This document shows, piece by piece, positions 45,241 to 52,860 of a DNA stretch of 64,000 nucleotides. Source of the stretch: Deltaproteobacteria bacterium (GTDB lineage: Bacteria > Desulfobacterota > Syntrophia > Syntrophales > JAFGHS01); the NCBI GenBank assembly GCA_016930075.1, contig JAFGHS010000118.1, positions 19,226 to 83,225 of the forward strand, written 5' to 3'. A program made the translations under genes and the position numbers. The first letter of the stretch is position 1, and each line of letters opens with the position of its first letter. The notes beneath the pieces are model-generated. The model saw only the letters and a program-made list of their open reading frames with translations. It did not search any database and was not told the origin of the DNA.

Positions 45241-46380
45241 CTACCGCTTCAGGATGATCACACCGCTGTTGGGTCCCGCGCCCATAGCATGGGCAAGGCC
45301 CGCCTTGGCGTCCGCCACCTGGCGGGGGCCCGCTTCGCCCCTGATCTGCCGGTAAATCTCGATGACCTGGGCCAGGGCGGTCGCACCCAATGGATGGCCG
45401 CGGGACATCAGGCCGCCGTCCGTATTGACGGGCAGCTTGCCGCTCAGATCGAAGTGCCCTTCCCTCAACAGGCGCGGAGCTTCGCCCTTCTTGCAGAATC
45501 CCAGCTTTTCAAGATCCCAGAGTTCGCCGGGCGACATGGTGTCATATGCCTGAACGACATCCATGTCCTCGGGGCCCAATCCCGCCATTTCAAACGCCTC
45601 ATTGGCCGACTTCGTCACATGGTCCTCGCCGGGGATCCTCGGACTGCCGTAAATGCCCGTTACCAATGCCGCCGCCGCCACCGTTACGACCTTGTTCTGG
45701 GATTTCAATTTATCACGGCTGCAAACGATAACGGCCGTTCCACCGTCCGCGAGGGGACAGGCATTCAGGAAACGCAACGGTTTGGCAATCATGCGGGAGG
45801 AGAGCACTTCCTCAATCGTCACCGGTTTCTGCATCCGCGCATTGGGATTCAGGGCGCCGTTCTTCCGGTTTTTCACCGAAACGCGGGCAAAATCTTCTTC
45901 CGTCGCGCCGGTCTCTTCCATGTAGCGGACGGTCTTCATGGCGTAATCGGCCGGCTGGACGTTGAAACCCATCTGCCGCTGCCACACCGGCCAGGCCGTG
46001 CTCTGGATCGGACCGCGGGGCATCTGCTCGAATCCGGCGGCAATGACGCAATCGTAGATTTCCGCGCCGACCATCTGATAAGCAAGACGCAGCGCCGAGA
46101 TGCCGCTGGAGCAGGCATTTTCTATATTCACGATGGGAATGCCTGTAAGCCCCACCTTCTGGATGGCCTGATGGCCGGAGCCTGTTCCGCAATAGACGCT
46201 CCCGCAAAAGGCGGCCTGAATATCCTTCCATTCCATGCCGGCATCGTCAAGGGCCTTCTGGATCGCTTCGCTGCCCAGATCGTAGAATTCCCGCACAGGA
46301 CGTCCTTTTTCACCGTCGTAGCTGTCAAACTTAGTGATGCCGACGCCGGCGACGACCACTTCTCTCATTTTTTTCATCAT
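45241..46380 (-). CDS. Thiolase-family acetyl-CoA acetyltransferase (SCP-x/lipid-transfer type)
   Basis: A 379-residue thiolase. The nucleophile is the Cys in NACSSG, the second active-site segment is SRGHPLGAT, and the C-terminal segment is GHAMGAGPNSG, as in SCP-x-type thiolases that work with a Zn-ribbon OB protein. It would cleave a 3-ketoacyl-CoA or an acyl chain. The start is ATG 46380 after AGGAGG. It is the last gene of the operon and follows the OB-fold gene by 15 bases. Confidence 0.88.
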   Translation of the reverse strand: MMKKMREVVVAGVGITKFDSYDGEKGRPVREFYDLGSEAIQKALDDAGMEWKDIQAAFCGSVYCGTGSGHQAIQKVGLTGIPIVNIENACSSGISALRLAYQMVGAEIYDCVIAAGFEQMPRGPIQSTAWPVWQRQMGFNVQPADYAMKTVRYMEETGATEEDFARVSVKNRKNGALNPNARMQKPVTIEEVLSSRMIAKPLRFLNACPLADGGTAVIVCSRDKLKSQNKVVTVAAAALVTGIYGSPRIPGEDHVTKSANEAFEMAGLGPEDMDVVQAYDTMSPGELWDLEKLGFCKKGEAPRLLREGHFDLSGKLPVNTDGGLMSRGHPLGATALAQVIEIYRQIRGEAGPRQVADAKAGLAHAMGAGPNSGVIILKR

Positions 46381-46395
46381 TTTCAACCTCCTCCT

Positions 46396-46830
46396 TTATG
46401 CCGCCGACGGCCGGAATTTATAGGTCATCAACGTATTGCCCTCATCATCGTCATGAAGCTTGTCTATGGTAAGCTCCATCTCCATGCCGACCTTGATGTC
46501 ATCCTGGTTGATGTCCGTGACCAGCCCTTCCACCACAATGCCCTCCGGCAATTCCACATTTGCCAGGGCGTAGGGTACATCGCCGCGGTAATACCCTCCC
46601 GGGGGCCTCAGCATCACGACGGAAAAAGCAAACACCTTGCCCTTGCGGCTCAACTCGATCAATTCGAGTTTGGTGGAATGGCAGTTTGTGCAGGTGCCGT
46701 TTTCCTTCTGGGGGAAGAAGACTTCCCCGCAATTCAAACACCTGTGTCCGAGAAGATGGGGCGTGCCGTCATGGCCTTTATCAGTCCACAATCCTTCCCT
46801 CAAAGGTATCGTCTTTTTTGTATCACTCAT
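46396..46830 (-). CDS. Zn-ribbon OB-fold protein (DUF35), thiolase partner
   Basis: A 144-residue protein. A zinc ribbon (CLNCGEVFFPQ at about 31 and CTNC at about 47) precedes an OB fold (VVEGLVTDINQDDIKVGMEME). Proteins of this kind form complexes with SCP-x-like thiolases or aldolases and may bind CoA substrates. It sits directly upstream of the thiolase. Start ATG 46830 after AAAGGAG. Confidence 0.88.
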   Translation of the reverse strand: MSDTKKTIPLREGLWTDKGHDGTPHLLGHRCLNCGEVFFPQKENGTCTNCHSTKLELIELSRKGKVFAFSVVMLRPPGGYYRGDVPYALANVELPEGIVVEGLVTDINQDDIKVGMEMELTIDKLHDDDEGNTLMTYKFRPSAA

Positions 46831-46920
46831 TGATATGCTCCTTTCTCATATAGTAGGGCCCAAGGATTATATCATCCTCGCCTGGACTTTCGAATCCCTG
46901 GCCCCTTGAACCCTTCTTTC

Positions 46921-48084
46921 TTATGTAAACGCCCTCATCCCCAAGGTCTCCCGGCCGATGATCAGCTGCTGGACCTGCGTTGTGCCGTCGGGAATTGTGT
47001 AGCAGCGGGCATCCCGGAAATACCGCTCCACCGGGTACTCTTCCGACAGGCCGTAGGCGCCGTGGATCTGGATGGCCTTGGAGGTCACCCGGATGGCCGC
47101 TTCCGTGGCAAATGCCTTGGCGATGGAGCATTCCTTATAGCAGCGCATCCTTTTCTCCAGACAGAAGAAGGCCTTGTAAGCCAGGAGGCGGCTCGCCTCA
47201 ATCTCCGCCGACATATCAGCAATCATCTCCTGGATGAGCTGGAACTGGCCGATCTTTTTGCCGAACTGTGTGCGTTCTTTGGCATACTTGATTGCAGCAT
47301 CCAGGGCCGCTTGTGCAACACCGACTGCGGATATTGCGGCATTGGCCCTGGCGAAATTGAGCGAACTGATGGACGCTTCCTCAGGGTTGTCCTTGGAAAC
47401 GAGCAGATTTTCTTTGGGCACCCGGCAGTCTTCGAAGAAAAGCTCCGCCGTCGGGAAGGACCGGACGCCGAGCTTATGAATCTCGCGCGCTACGAAAGGA
47501 GACTGTGCCTTGTCCACAAGAATCTGCGCGGGGGTGCGTGTTCCCGTCTTCGGATCCAACACCTTGAGCGTCACGACAACATAATCGGCAATCGTCCCGT
47601 TGGATATCCATGTTTTCGTGCCGTTGATCACGTAGTTGTCGCCGTCGAGAACAGCCGTTGTCTCAATCCCCGCCGTGTCGGAACCGACGTTGGGTTCCGT
47701 AATGGCGCTGCAGGCAATCGTATCGCCGTTTAAAAGACCCGGCAGAATGCGGTCCCGCAATGCGATGTTCCCCGACGTGGCAATCCGGTTCATGGAATTG
47801 GACGTAATACCCACTACGCCGCCGAGGGACGCATAGCCCCGTCTCAGTTCTTCAAAGAGAATCGGCCACTCATTATGGGTCAATCCCACGCCGCCCAATT
47901 CCTCGGGCACAAGAGTGCCTACATATCCGAAAGGCTTGAGCTCCTTCAGGAAGCGTTGCGCATCCGCCTTGCTCATCGTCCCTTTGCGGTCGTATTCATC
48001 GGCGATGGGCATGATCTTTTCGTTGATGTATCGCCGGACGGTATCCTGCAACATTTTTTGTTCGTCCGTAAAGTCAAAATTCAT
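46921..48084 (-). CDS. Acyl-CoA dehydrogenase (second), with Asp at the catalytic Glu position
   Basis: A 387-residue FAD enzyme with the usual fold: ITEPNVGSDTAG in the FAD/substrate region and QTQFG-like ERTQFGKKI. The C-terminal motif that normally reads IYEGT reads IPDGT, so the catalytic Glu is Asp366 and the preceding Tyr is Pro. The alternative base position of isovaleryl/long-chain enzymes also lacks Glu. Anaerobic cyclic-acid dehydrogenases are known to alter this base, so an unusual substrate is possible. Follows the ligase gene by 20 bases. Start ATG 48084 after GGAGG. Confidence 0.9.
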   Translation of the reverse strand: MNFDFTDEQKMLQDTVRRYINEKIMPIADEYDRKGTMSKADAQRFLKELKPFGYVGTLVPEELGGVGLTHNEWPILFEELRRGYASLGGVVGITSNSMNRIATSGNIALRDRILPGLLNGDTIACSAITEPNVGSDTAGIETTAVLDGDNYVINGTKTWISNGTIADYVVVTLKVLDPKTGTRTPAQILVDKAQSPFVAREIHKLGVRSFPTAELFFEDCRVPKENLLVSKDNPEEASISSLNFARANAAISAVGVAQAALDAAIKYAKERTQFGKKIGQFQLIQEMIADMSAEIEASRLLAYKAFFCLEKRMRCYKECSIAKAFATEAAIRVTSKAIQIHGAYGLSEEYPVERYFRDARCYTIPDGTTQVQQLIIGRETLGMRAFT

Positions 48085-48104
48085 TGTTCACTCCTCCCTC
48101 GTCT

Positions 48105-49664
48105 TTAACTGATTTGTCGCTCTCTTCCCTGCCAGTACGGCGCCTTCAAGTCCTTTCGCAATATTTTCCCGTTGTCGTTTTTCGGCAGTGCATCGATAAA
48201 ATCGACGGACGTCGGCTTTTTGTAACCTGCCAGATGTTTTTTGCTGAATTCGATGATCTCGTCTTCCGTGGCGGTCATGCCCTTTTTCAACGCGACGGCG
48301 GCCTTGACCGTCTCCCCCCATTTCGCATCGGGAACGCCGAAAACAGCCGCCTCCAGAACGGCGGGGTGCATGTAAAGGACGTCTTCAACTTCTTTCGGAT
48401 ACACGTTGAAGCCGCCGGTAACGATCATATCGCCCTTGCGATCGACAAGGAAAACATAGCCGTCTTCATCCATATATCCCATGTCCCGCGTGTGGAGCCA
48501 GCCCCCCTGGAAGGCCTCCGCCGTCGCCTCGGGATTGTTCCAATATTCGCGCATGACTTGGTCGGACTGGGCAACGATCTCGCCGATCTCGCCGGGCGGC
48601 AGCAACTGTCCGTCATCCCCCATGATCCGAACCTTGGCCACCGTCACCTCCCGCCCCACAGACGCCAGCCGCTTGAGCTTCTTTTCCGATCCGTCCATCA
48701 TGTGATCCTCTTTTGTCAGGAGCGTGAGGGGCATGCTGCCTTCCGTCAGACCGTATCCCTGGAGAAAGACATTGCCGAAGGTCTCGATCGCCTGCTTCAG
48801 GACATCGGGGGCAATGGGCGATGCGCCGTACCGGATGGATTTGACGCTGCTTAAGTCATATTTTTTCAGATCAGGATCGTTCAATAGCATGACAATCGTC
48901 GTCGGCACGAGATAAAGCGTTGTAACCCGTTCCTTTTCGACGGTTTGCAGAAGCTGTTTTGCATCGAATCCCGGCAGGATGACCACTTTGGCCCCCCGGA
49001 TGAAATGGGGCAGAATCATGGCGCCGCTGGCATGGGTCACCGGCGACGTCAGGGCCACAACGTCGTCCTTTTTGATGTCAAGGCCGTCGATGAGGACATT
49101 ATGAAAACTCGTCATGGCGGCCCGGTTATGCTGGACAACGCCTTTGGGCACGCCCGTTGTGCCGGAGGTGTAGGACAGGCGGAAGATGTCGTCGTCCCCC
49201 ATGCTCACATCAGGCTCACGAGGGGATGCCCCGGCGATCAGGTCTTCGTAACTGAGCATCGGCTTCAGCGGTTCGCCGCTCACGCAGACGGCATATTTGA
49301 GTGATTCGGCCTCAGACAGAATAGACCCGATCGTTTTTGTGTACTCCGGCCCCACCATAACGGCGCTTGCCCCGGAATTGTTCAGGATGTAGAGATGCTC
49401 CCGCGCGGAGTTCCGCATGTTCAAAGGAACGCGCGCCATGCCTGCGCACATGATCCCGCAGAAACTCTCGACGCTCTGATGTGAATTCGTGAGCAGCACT
49501 CCGATCCGGTCGCCTTTTTTCAGCCCCAGATCGAGAAAGGCGTTGGCGAGGCGAAACGCACGGTCCAGGACGTCTTTGCCGGTGAGTCTTTTTTCCGGCG
49601 AAACGAGAATCTCCCTGTCGGGAAACAGCATCGCCGTCTTGATTAAAATATCTTTGCCGTCCAT
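48105..49664 (-). CDS. Acyl-CoA synthetase (AMP-forming), fatty or aromatic acid-CoA ligase
   Basis: A 519-residue ANL-superfamily ligase. The P-loop-like YTSGTTGVPKG (A3), the A5 QGYGLTEGS and the A8 DRKGDMIVTGGFNVYP segments are intact, and the A10 Lys (NGKILRKDL) is present near residue 502. It activates a carboxylic acid with ATP and CoA. It is the first gene of the operon that continues with dehydrogenase, Zn-ribbon protein and thiolase. Start ATG 49664; GGAGG lies 12 bases upstream, slightly far. Confidence 0.92.
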   Translation of the reverse strand: MDGKDILIKTAMLFPDREILVSPEKRLTGKDVLDRAFRLANAFLDLGLKKGDRIGVLLTNSHQSVESFCGIMCAGMARVPLNMRNSAREHLYILNNSGASAVMVGPEYTKTIGSILSEAESLKYAVCVSGEPLKPMLSYEDLIAGASPREPDVSMGDDDIFRLSYTSGTTGVPKGVVQHNRAAMTSFHNVLIDGLDIKKDDVVALTSPVTHASGAMILPHFIRGAKVVILPGFDAKQLLQTVEKERVTTLYLVPTTIVMLLNDPDLKKYDLSSVKSIRYGASPIAPDVLKQAIETFGNVFLQGYGLTEGSMPLTLLTKEDHMMDGSEKKLKRLASVGREVTVAKVRIMGDDGQLLPPGEIGEIVAQSDQVMREYWNNPEATAEAFQGGWLHTRDMGYMDEDGYVFLVDRKGDMIVTGGFNVYPKEVEDVLYMHPAVLEAAVFGVPDAKWGETVKAAVALKKGMTATEDEIIEFSKKHLAGYKKPTSVDFIDALPKNDNGKILRKDLKAPYWQGRERQIS

Positions 49665-49777
49665 GGCGTGTCATTTCCTCCTTCGTAGCCGAATATATTG
49701 ATACATAGAGTCTTTTCCTGATTCACACGAGAGACGCTATGAACTGCCGGGATGGGAAAGGCGGCATCTCAACAGAA

Positions 49778-49794
49778 AATGACCGGCGGTCATT
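49778..49794. promoter_or_regulatory. Perfect palindromic operator upstream of the acyl-CoA ligase operon
   Basis: AATGACCGGCGGTCATT is a perfect 17-bp palindrome with one central base. It lies just downstream of the predicted -10 of the operon's promoter, at about +5 to +21, where a repressor would block transcription. A partial copy (AATGACCGGCG, about 49876-49886) lies upstream of the -35. Form and place fit a TetR-family regulator. The gap 49665-50020 otherwise holds only the promoter and an AATGATTATCAT word. Confidence 0.65.
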
Positions 49795-49805
49795 CATTGG
49801 GAGGC

Positions 49806-49834
49806 AAGATATTATTTTCGTTTTTGTTTGTCAA
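49806..49834 (-). promoter_or_regulatory. Promoter of the acyl-CoA ligase operon
   Basis: On the minus strand TTGACA (49829-49834), 17 bases, TATCTT (49806-49811). The following CTTGCC is shared with the promoter at 59012-59041. The leader to ATG 49664 is about 135 bases and includes the palindromic operator. Confidence 0.55.
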
Positions 49835-50020
49835 TGATTATCATATCGCCGTTATCGCATATCGGACAGCGAACAAATGACCGGCGAATCCTAAACCCGT
49901 TTCCCGTATTTGCCGTCTATCCGCAAGACGGTGTAACAAAGACTCGTGATCGTCGAAATTCTCTTGTTTCCGGAGGCCAAACCGTCATATGATTCACAAA
50001 AAAGACTAAGGAGATGAGAT

Positions 50021-50767
50021 ATGTTTGCCTGGATGACGGGTCCCGAAGGGTGGATTGCCCTCGCTACTTTAGCGGCCCTGGAGATTGTCCTGGGGATCGA
50101 CAACATCATTTTTATTTCCATCCTCGTTGGGCGCCTGCCTGCTGAAAAACGCAACATCGCCAGAAATACAGGGCTGATTCTCGCCATGTTAACGCGCCTG
50201 GCCCTTTTATTTTCCATCGTCTGGGTCGTCAGTTTGACGGAGCCCTGGTTTTCGGTCCTCGGCATCGCTGTTTCCGGCCGCGATCTTATCCTTATCGGCG
50301 GCGGCCTTTTCCTCATGGCAAAGGCAACCCACGAAATCCATAACAGCCTGGAAGGGACTCAGGAATCCGCCCCGAAACACGGGAAGGCAAGTATGGCCGT
50401 TATTCTGTCTGAGATTGCCGTCCTCGATGTTGTCTTCTCCCTGGATTCGGTCATCACCGCCGTCGGTCTGGCCCGGCACGTCTCCATCATGGCCATTGCC
50501 ATTATCGCGGCTGTCGGGGTCATGCTCTTTGCCGCCAAACCCATCAGCCTTTTCGTGGACGATCACCCGACCATCAAGATGCTGGCCCTGTCGTTTCTTA
50601 TCCTCGTCGGCGTAACCTTGATCGTCGAAGGCTTCGACGTCCATGTTCCGAAGGGATATATCTACTTCGCCATGGCGTTTTCCGTGTCCGTTGAAATGCT
50701 CAATCTGCGCCTGCGCAAAAAGCAGCAACCCAAACCGGTTAAGCTGTATAAAGCCATATTGAACTGA
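50021..50767 (+). CDS. TerC-family integral membrane protein
   Basis: A 248-residue protein with about seven helices. The start WIALATLAALEIVLGIDN is the TerC signature, and the Asp/Glu-bearing helix pair ends LDVVFSLDSVITAVG. Family members are linked to metal (manganese) export or envelope loading of metals, or tellurite resistance; the role here is not known. I looked for a yybP-ykoY type manganese riboswitch upstream and did not see one. Start ATG 50021 after AAGGAG. Confidence 0.88.
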   Translation: MFAWMTGPEGWIALATLAALEIVLGIDNIIFISILVGRLPAEKRNIARNTGLILAMLTRLALLFSIVWVVSLTEPWFSVLGIAVSGRDLILIGGGLFLMAKATHEIHNSLEGTQESAPKHGKASMAVILSEIAVLDVVFSLDSVITAVGLARHVSIMAIAIIAAVGVMLFAAKPISLFVDDHPTIKMLALSFLILVGVTLIVEGFDVHVPKGYIYFAMAFSVSVEMLNLRLRKKQQPKPVKLYKAILN

Positions 50768-50961
50768 TGGCTTTCGGAAGTTTTGCCGGCCGCGTAACCG
50801 GAATACGCTTCTTCATCTCAAGCCATAAATATTCCTTCGCTGCATCGAACAGGCCGAGGGGGTTTTATGTTTTCGCGGTTGCCTTTTTCACGACTATTTT
50901 AAAAGGGATGACATCCCCTCGATGAACGTCTCGATGCTCTGTATTGTCTCGCATAATTTCC

Positions 50962-50989
50962 TTGACTTATCCTTTTTTCTCCTTATATT
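50962..50989 (+). promoter_or_regulatory. Promoter of the secreted unknown gene
   Basis: TTGACT (50962-50967), 16 bases, TATATT (50984-50989). It would start near 50996, about 23 bases before ATG 51019. Confidence 0.55.
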
Positions 50990-51018
50990 GACCGCCACAA
51001 AAAAAAGGAGGGTTTAAA

Positions 51019-52146
51019 ATGCACCATACAATTATCAGAAAAACAAAATTGTTTTACATCGTTGCTGCAATGCTTATTTTTTGTACATCAGCCTTCGCTT
51101 TCGATTTAAAGGGAATGATCAGCGGCAAAAAAGAATCCGAGACTTTTGATCTGAACAAGTTTGCCGAAGATAAAAAGGGCGTCGCAAACGTCTATGTCAA
51201 GATTGAGAAGGCGGATGGAATAAAAGGCGTGAAAAAGATTTTCATCCCTTCTTTTCAGGTTGAATTTATAACAAAAAGCAGCGCCTCGGCCAGTTCATAT
51301 GTGATGGGAAAATCGGCTTCATCCTCTGTTTCCTATTCGCTTGTCGGGCTTGACGAAGCCAATCTGCAGATACTGACCGATTATTTATACGACGAGTTTG
51401 TGAAGGATCTCGAAGGTATGGGTATTATTGTCATCACTGCGAATGAATTGCTGGCAAATCCGGTTTTTCAGGAAATTATGAAAAGCGGAGAAAAATCTCC
51501 TTCCCACCAAAAAAGCAGGTTAGAGCCGAAGGCCGGTGAAACAATCGTTTTTACGCCCCACGGGCTGCCTTTTTACTTTACCGTATACGATCCTAAAGCG
51601 GGTTTTTCAGCCCTTGGGCAACTTGGCGCTGCCAGCTCCGCCAATGCGCCGCACAATCTTGAAGGAAGGCTGATTGATGAATTAGGCGCCGCCATGATGA
51701 AAGTCCGTCTTGTCGCAGGTTTTGCCGAAGTGAAGGCTTCAAGCTCTATGGGTAAGTATGCATCGCAAACCGGAACAATGCACTTTACAATCGCACCTAA
51801 GGGATCGGAAATTCTTATAGGCGACAAGTTCGATTCCTGGGAGGGTGGATTCGGAGAAAAGAAGACAAAATCCTATATGCTCAGACACGGCGACATGGCG
51901 AAAATATCGCTTCTCCAGCCCATTGTCTCGAATGATCCCATCGTGAAGGAAATTCAGGATAAAACGGGGAAAGCTGCAAAAGTTGCCGAAGGCGTGTTCA
52001 ATGTGCTGAGCGCTGTAACCGGCACAGGTTCGATGACGAGGGAATACGCGGCGATTGTTGATGCGCCCGTTTATGAAAGTGCGGGGAAGCAATATTTGAA
52101 TGTCGTACGTGAGATGTTCTTGTTGAAAATGAAGGAAAGCCTTTAA
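51019..52146 (+). CDS. Uncharacterised secreted protein
   Basis: A 375-residue protein I do not recognise. A signal peptide (basic start, hydrophobic core, cleavage near AFA at residue 28) is followed by an Ala/Ser-rich beta-strand-dominated protein (SSASASSYVMGKSASSSVSYS). Near its end is a helix-strand segment (IVDAPVYESAGKQYLNVV). No catalytic motif is seen. The start is ATG 51019 after AAAAAGGAGG. It is followed by tandem repeats and a terminator. Confidence 0.7.
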   Translation: MHHTIIRKTKLFYIVAAMLIFCTSAFAFDLKGMISGKKESETFDLNKFAEDKKGVANVYVKIEKADGIKGVKKIFIPSFQVEFITKSSASASSYVMGKSASSSVSYSLVGLDEANLQILTDYLYDEFVKDLEGMGIIVITANELLANPVFQEIMKSGEKSPSHQKSRLEPKAGETIVFTPHGLPFYFTVYDPKAGFSALGQLGAASSANAPHNLEGRLIDELGAAMMKVRLVAGFAEVKASSSMGKYASQTGTMHFTIAPKGSEILIGDKFDSWEGGFGEKKTKSYMLRHGDMAKISLLQPIVSNDPIVKEIQDKTGKAAKVAEGVFNVLSAVTGTGSMTREYAAIVDAPVYESAGKQYLNVVREMFLLKMKESL

Positions 52147-52204
52147 GAGGGGAACGGGACGCCCTTAAGTATTGAGAGGGGAACGGGACGCCCTTAAGTA
52201 TTTA
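52147..52204 (+). repeat. Tandem 29-bp direct repeat
   Basis: GAGGGGAACGGGACGCCC followed by TTAAGTATT occurs twice (from 52147 and from 52176, period 29). The unit resembles words that occur near transposon-linked REP repeats. Located directly after a stop codon. Confidence 0.65.
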
Positions 52205-52244
52205 AGTTACTTACTAAAACATTTGTAATTACAGCTATAACTAC

Positions 52245-52276
52245 AGCGGTTGAAGGCTTTTCTTCAACCGCTTTTT
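52245..52276 (+). terminator. Rho-independent terminator
   Basis: AGCGGTTGAAG (52245-52255) pairs with CTTCAACCGCT (52262-52272) around a 6-base loop, followed by TTTTATTTTT. It ends the secreted unknown's transcript. Confidence 0.9.
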
Positions 52277-52282
52277 ATTTTT

Positions 52283-52669
52283 CAGGAGGGAGGCGCTGGG
52301 ATAATTCGGGACACTTTCCTTTTTGGTCCGACACCCTCACATATCCTCTTGACATATGAGGGACATCTTCATATACTCCGCGCGAAAAACAGACCCCATC
52401 AAAGTCAACCTTCATCGTTCTGTATTTTAAAGATGCAAGGCCGAGGATTTGGGAGAGTGTCCGCATTGTCATTGCAAGCGAATCACCTCCCGGAGATGAG
52501 GCTGCCCCGAACGTTCATCAAAATATTAGGCATTACAAAACCGAATCATTTTTTGACGCGGGACATCAATCCTCGGATTTCAGCGACTATAAACGAGGTC
52601 TGTCCTTGACAAATATTTACCATTGCCCGCGAAGGCATTGATCATGACAAAAGGAGGTCAAGCAGCATA
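52283..52669. other. Intergenic region, repeat-like, no gene seen
   Basis: Contains CGGGACACTTTCC and a facing GAGAGTGTCCGC, which look like ends of a degraded repeat. The minus frame 52275-52472 has no recognisable product. No promoter is obvious for the downstream decarboxylase set, apart from the ribosome site at its end. Confidence 0.35.
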
Positions 52670-52804
52670 ATGGTCGACATGGAATTAGCTTTTAAGATAG
52701 CAGGCGGCGGTTTCGCGCTGGTTTTCATTCTCTTGACATTATTGTCTTTTACCGTATGGCTGACCAAGGTTGTTACGGAAAAAATAACAAAAATCAAAAA
52801 ATAG
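52670..52804 (+). CDS. Small OadG-like subunit of a Na+-pumping decarboxylase
   Basis: A 44-codon gene. One transmembrane helix (GGGFALVFILLTLLSFTVWLT) is followed by a Lys-rich cytoplasmic end (EKITKIKK), as in the gamma/delta subunits OadG/GcdD that hold the decarboxylase complex together. ATG 52670 follows AAAGGAGG by about 12 bases; ATG 52679 is possible. The next gene, 56 bases on, encodes the beta subunit. The usual biotin carrier and carboxyltransferase subunits are not in this window. Confidence 0.7.
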   Translation: MVDMELAFKIAGGGFALVFILLTLLSFTVWLTKVVTEKITKIKK

Positions 52805-52860
52805 ATAACGCGGCTTACGGCAACAGCATCATTTGATTCTGCATATATGGAGGAATAAAC

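Noticed and set aside
49836..49847. AATGATTATCAT, the core of a Fur box, upstream of the acyl-CoA ligase operon
   Set aside because: Only the 12-base core fits; the outer parts of the 19-bp box do not, and the genes on either side are not iron genes. Too weak to call.
49874..50020. Possible manganese riboswitch before terC
   Set aside because: I looked for the conserved internal loops of the yybP-ykoY class and did not find them.
52275..52472. Minus-strand 65-codon frame in the repeat-like gap
   Set aside because: No recognisable product and no ribosome site; it overlaps what look like repeat ends.
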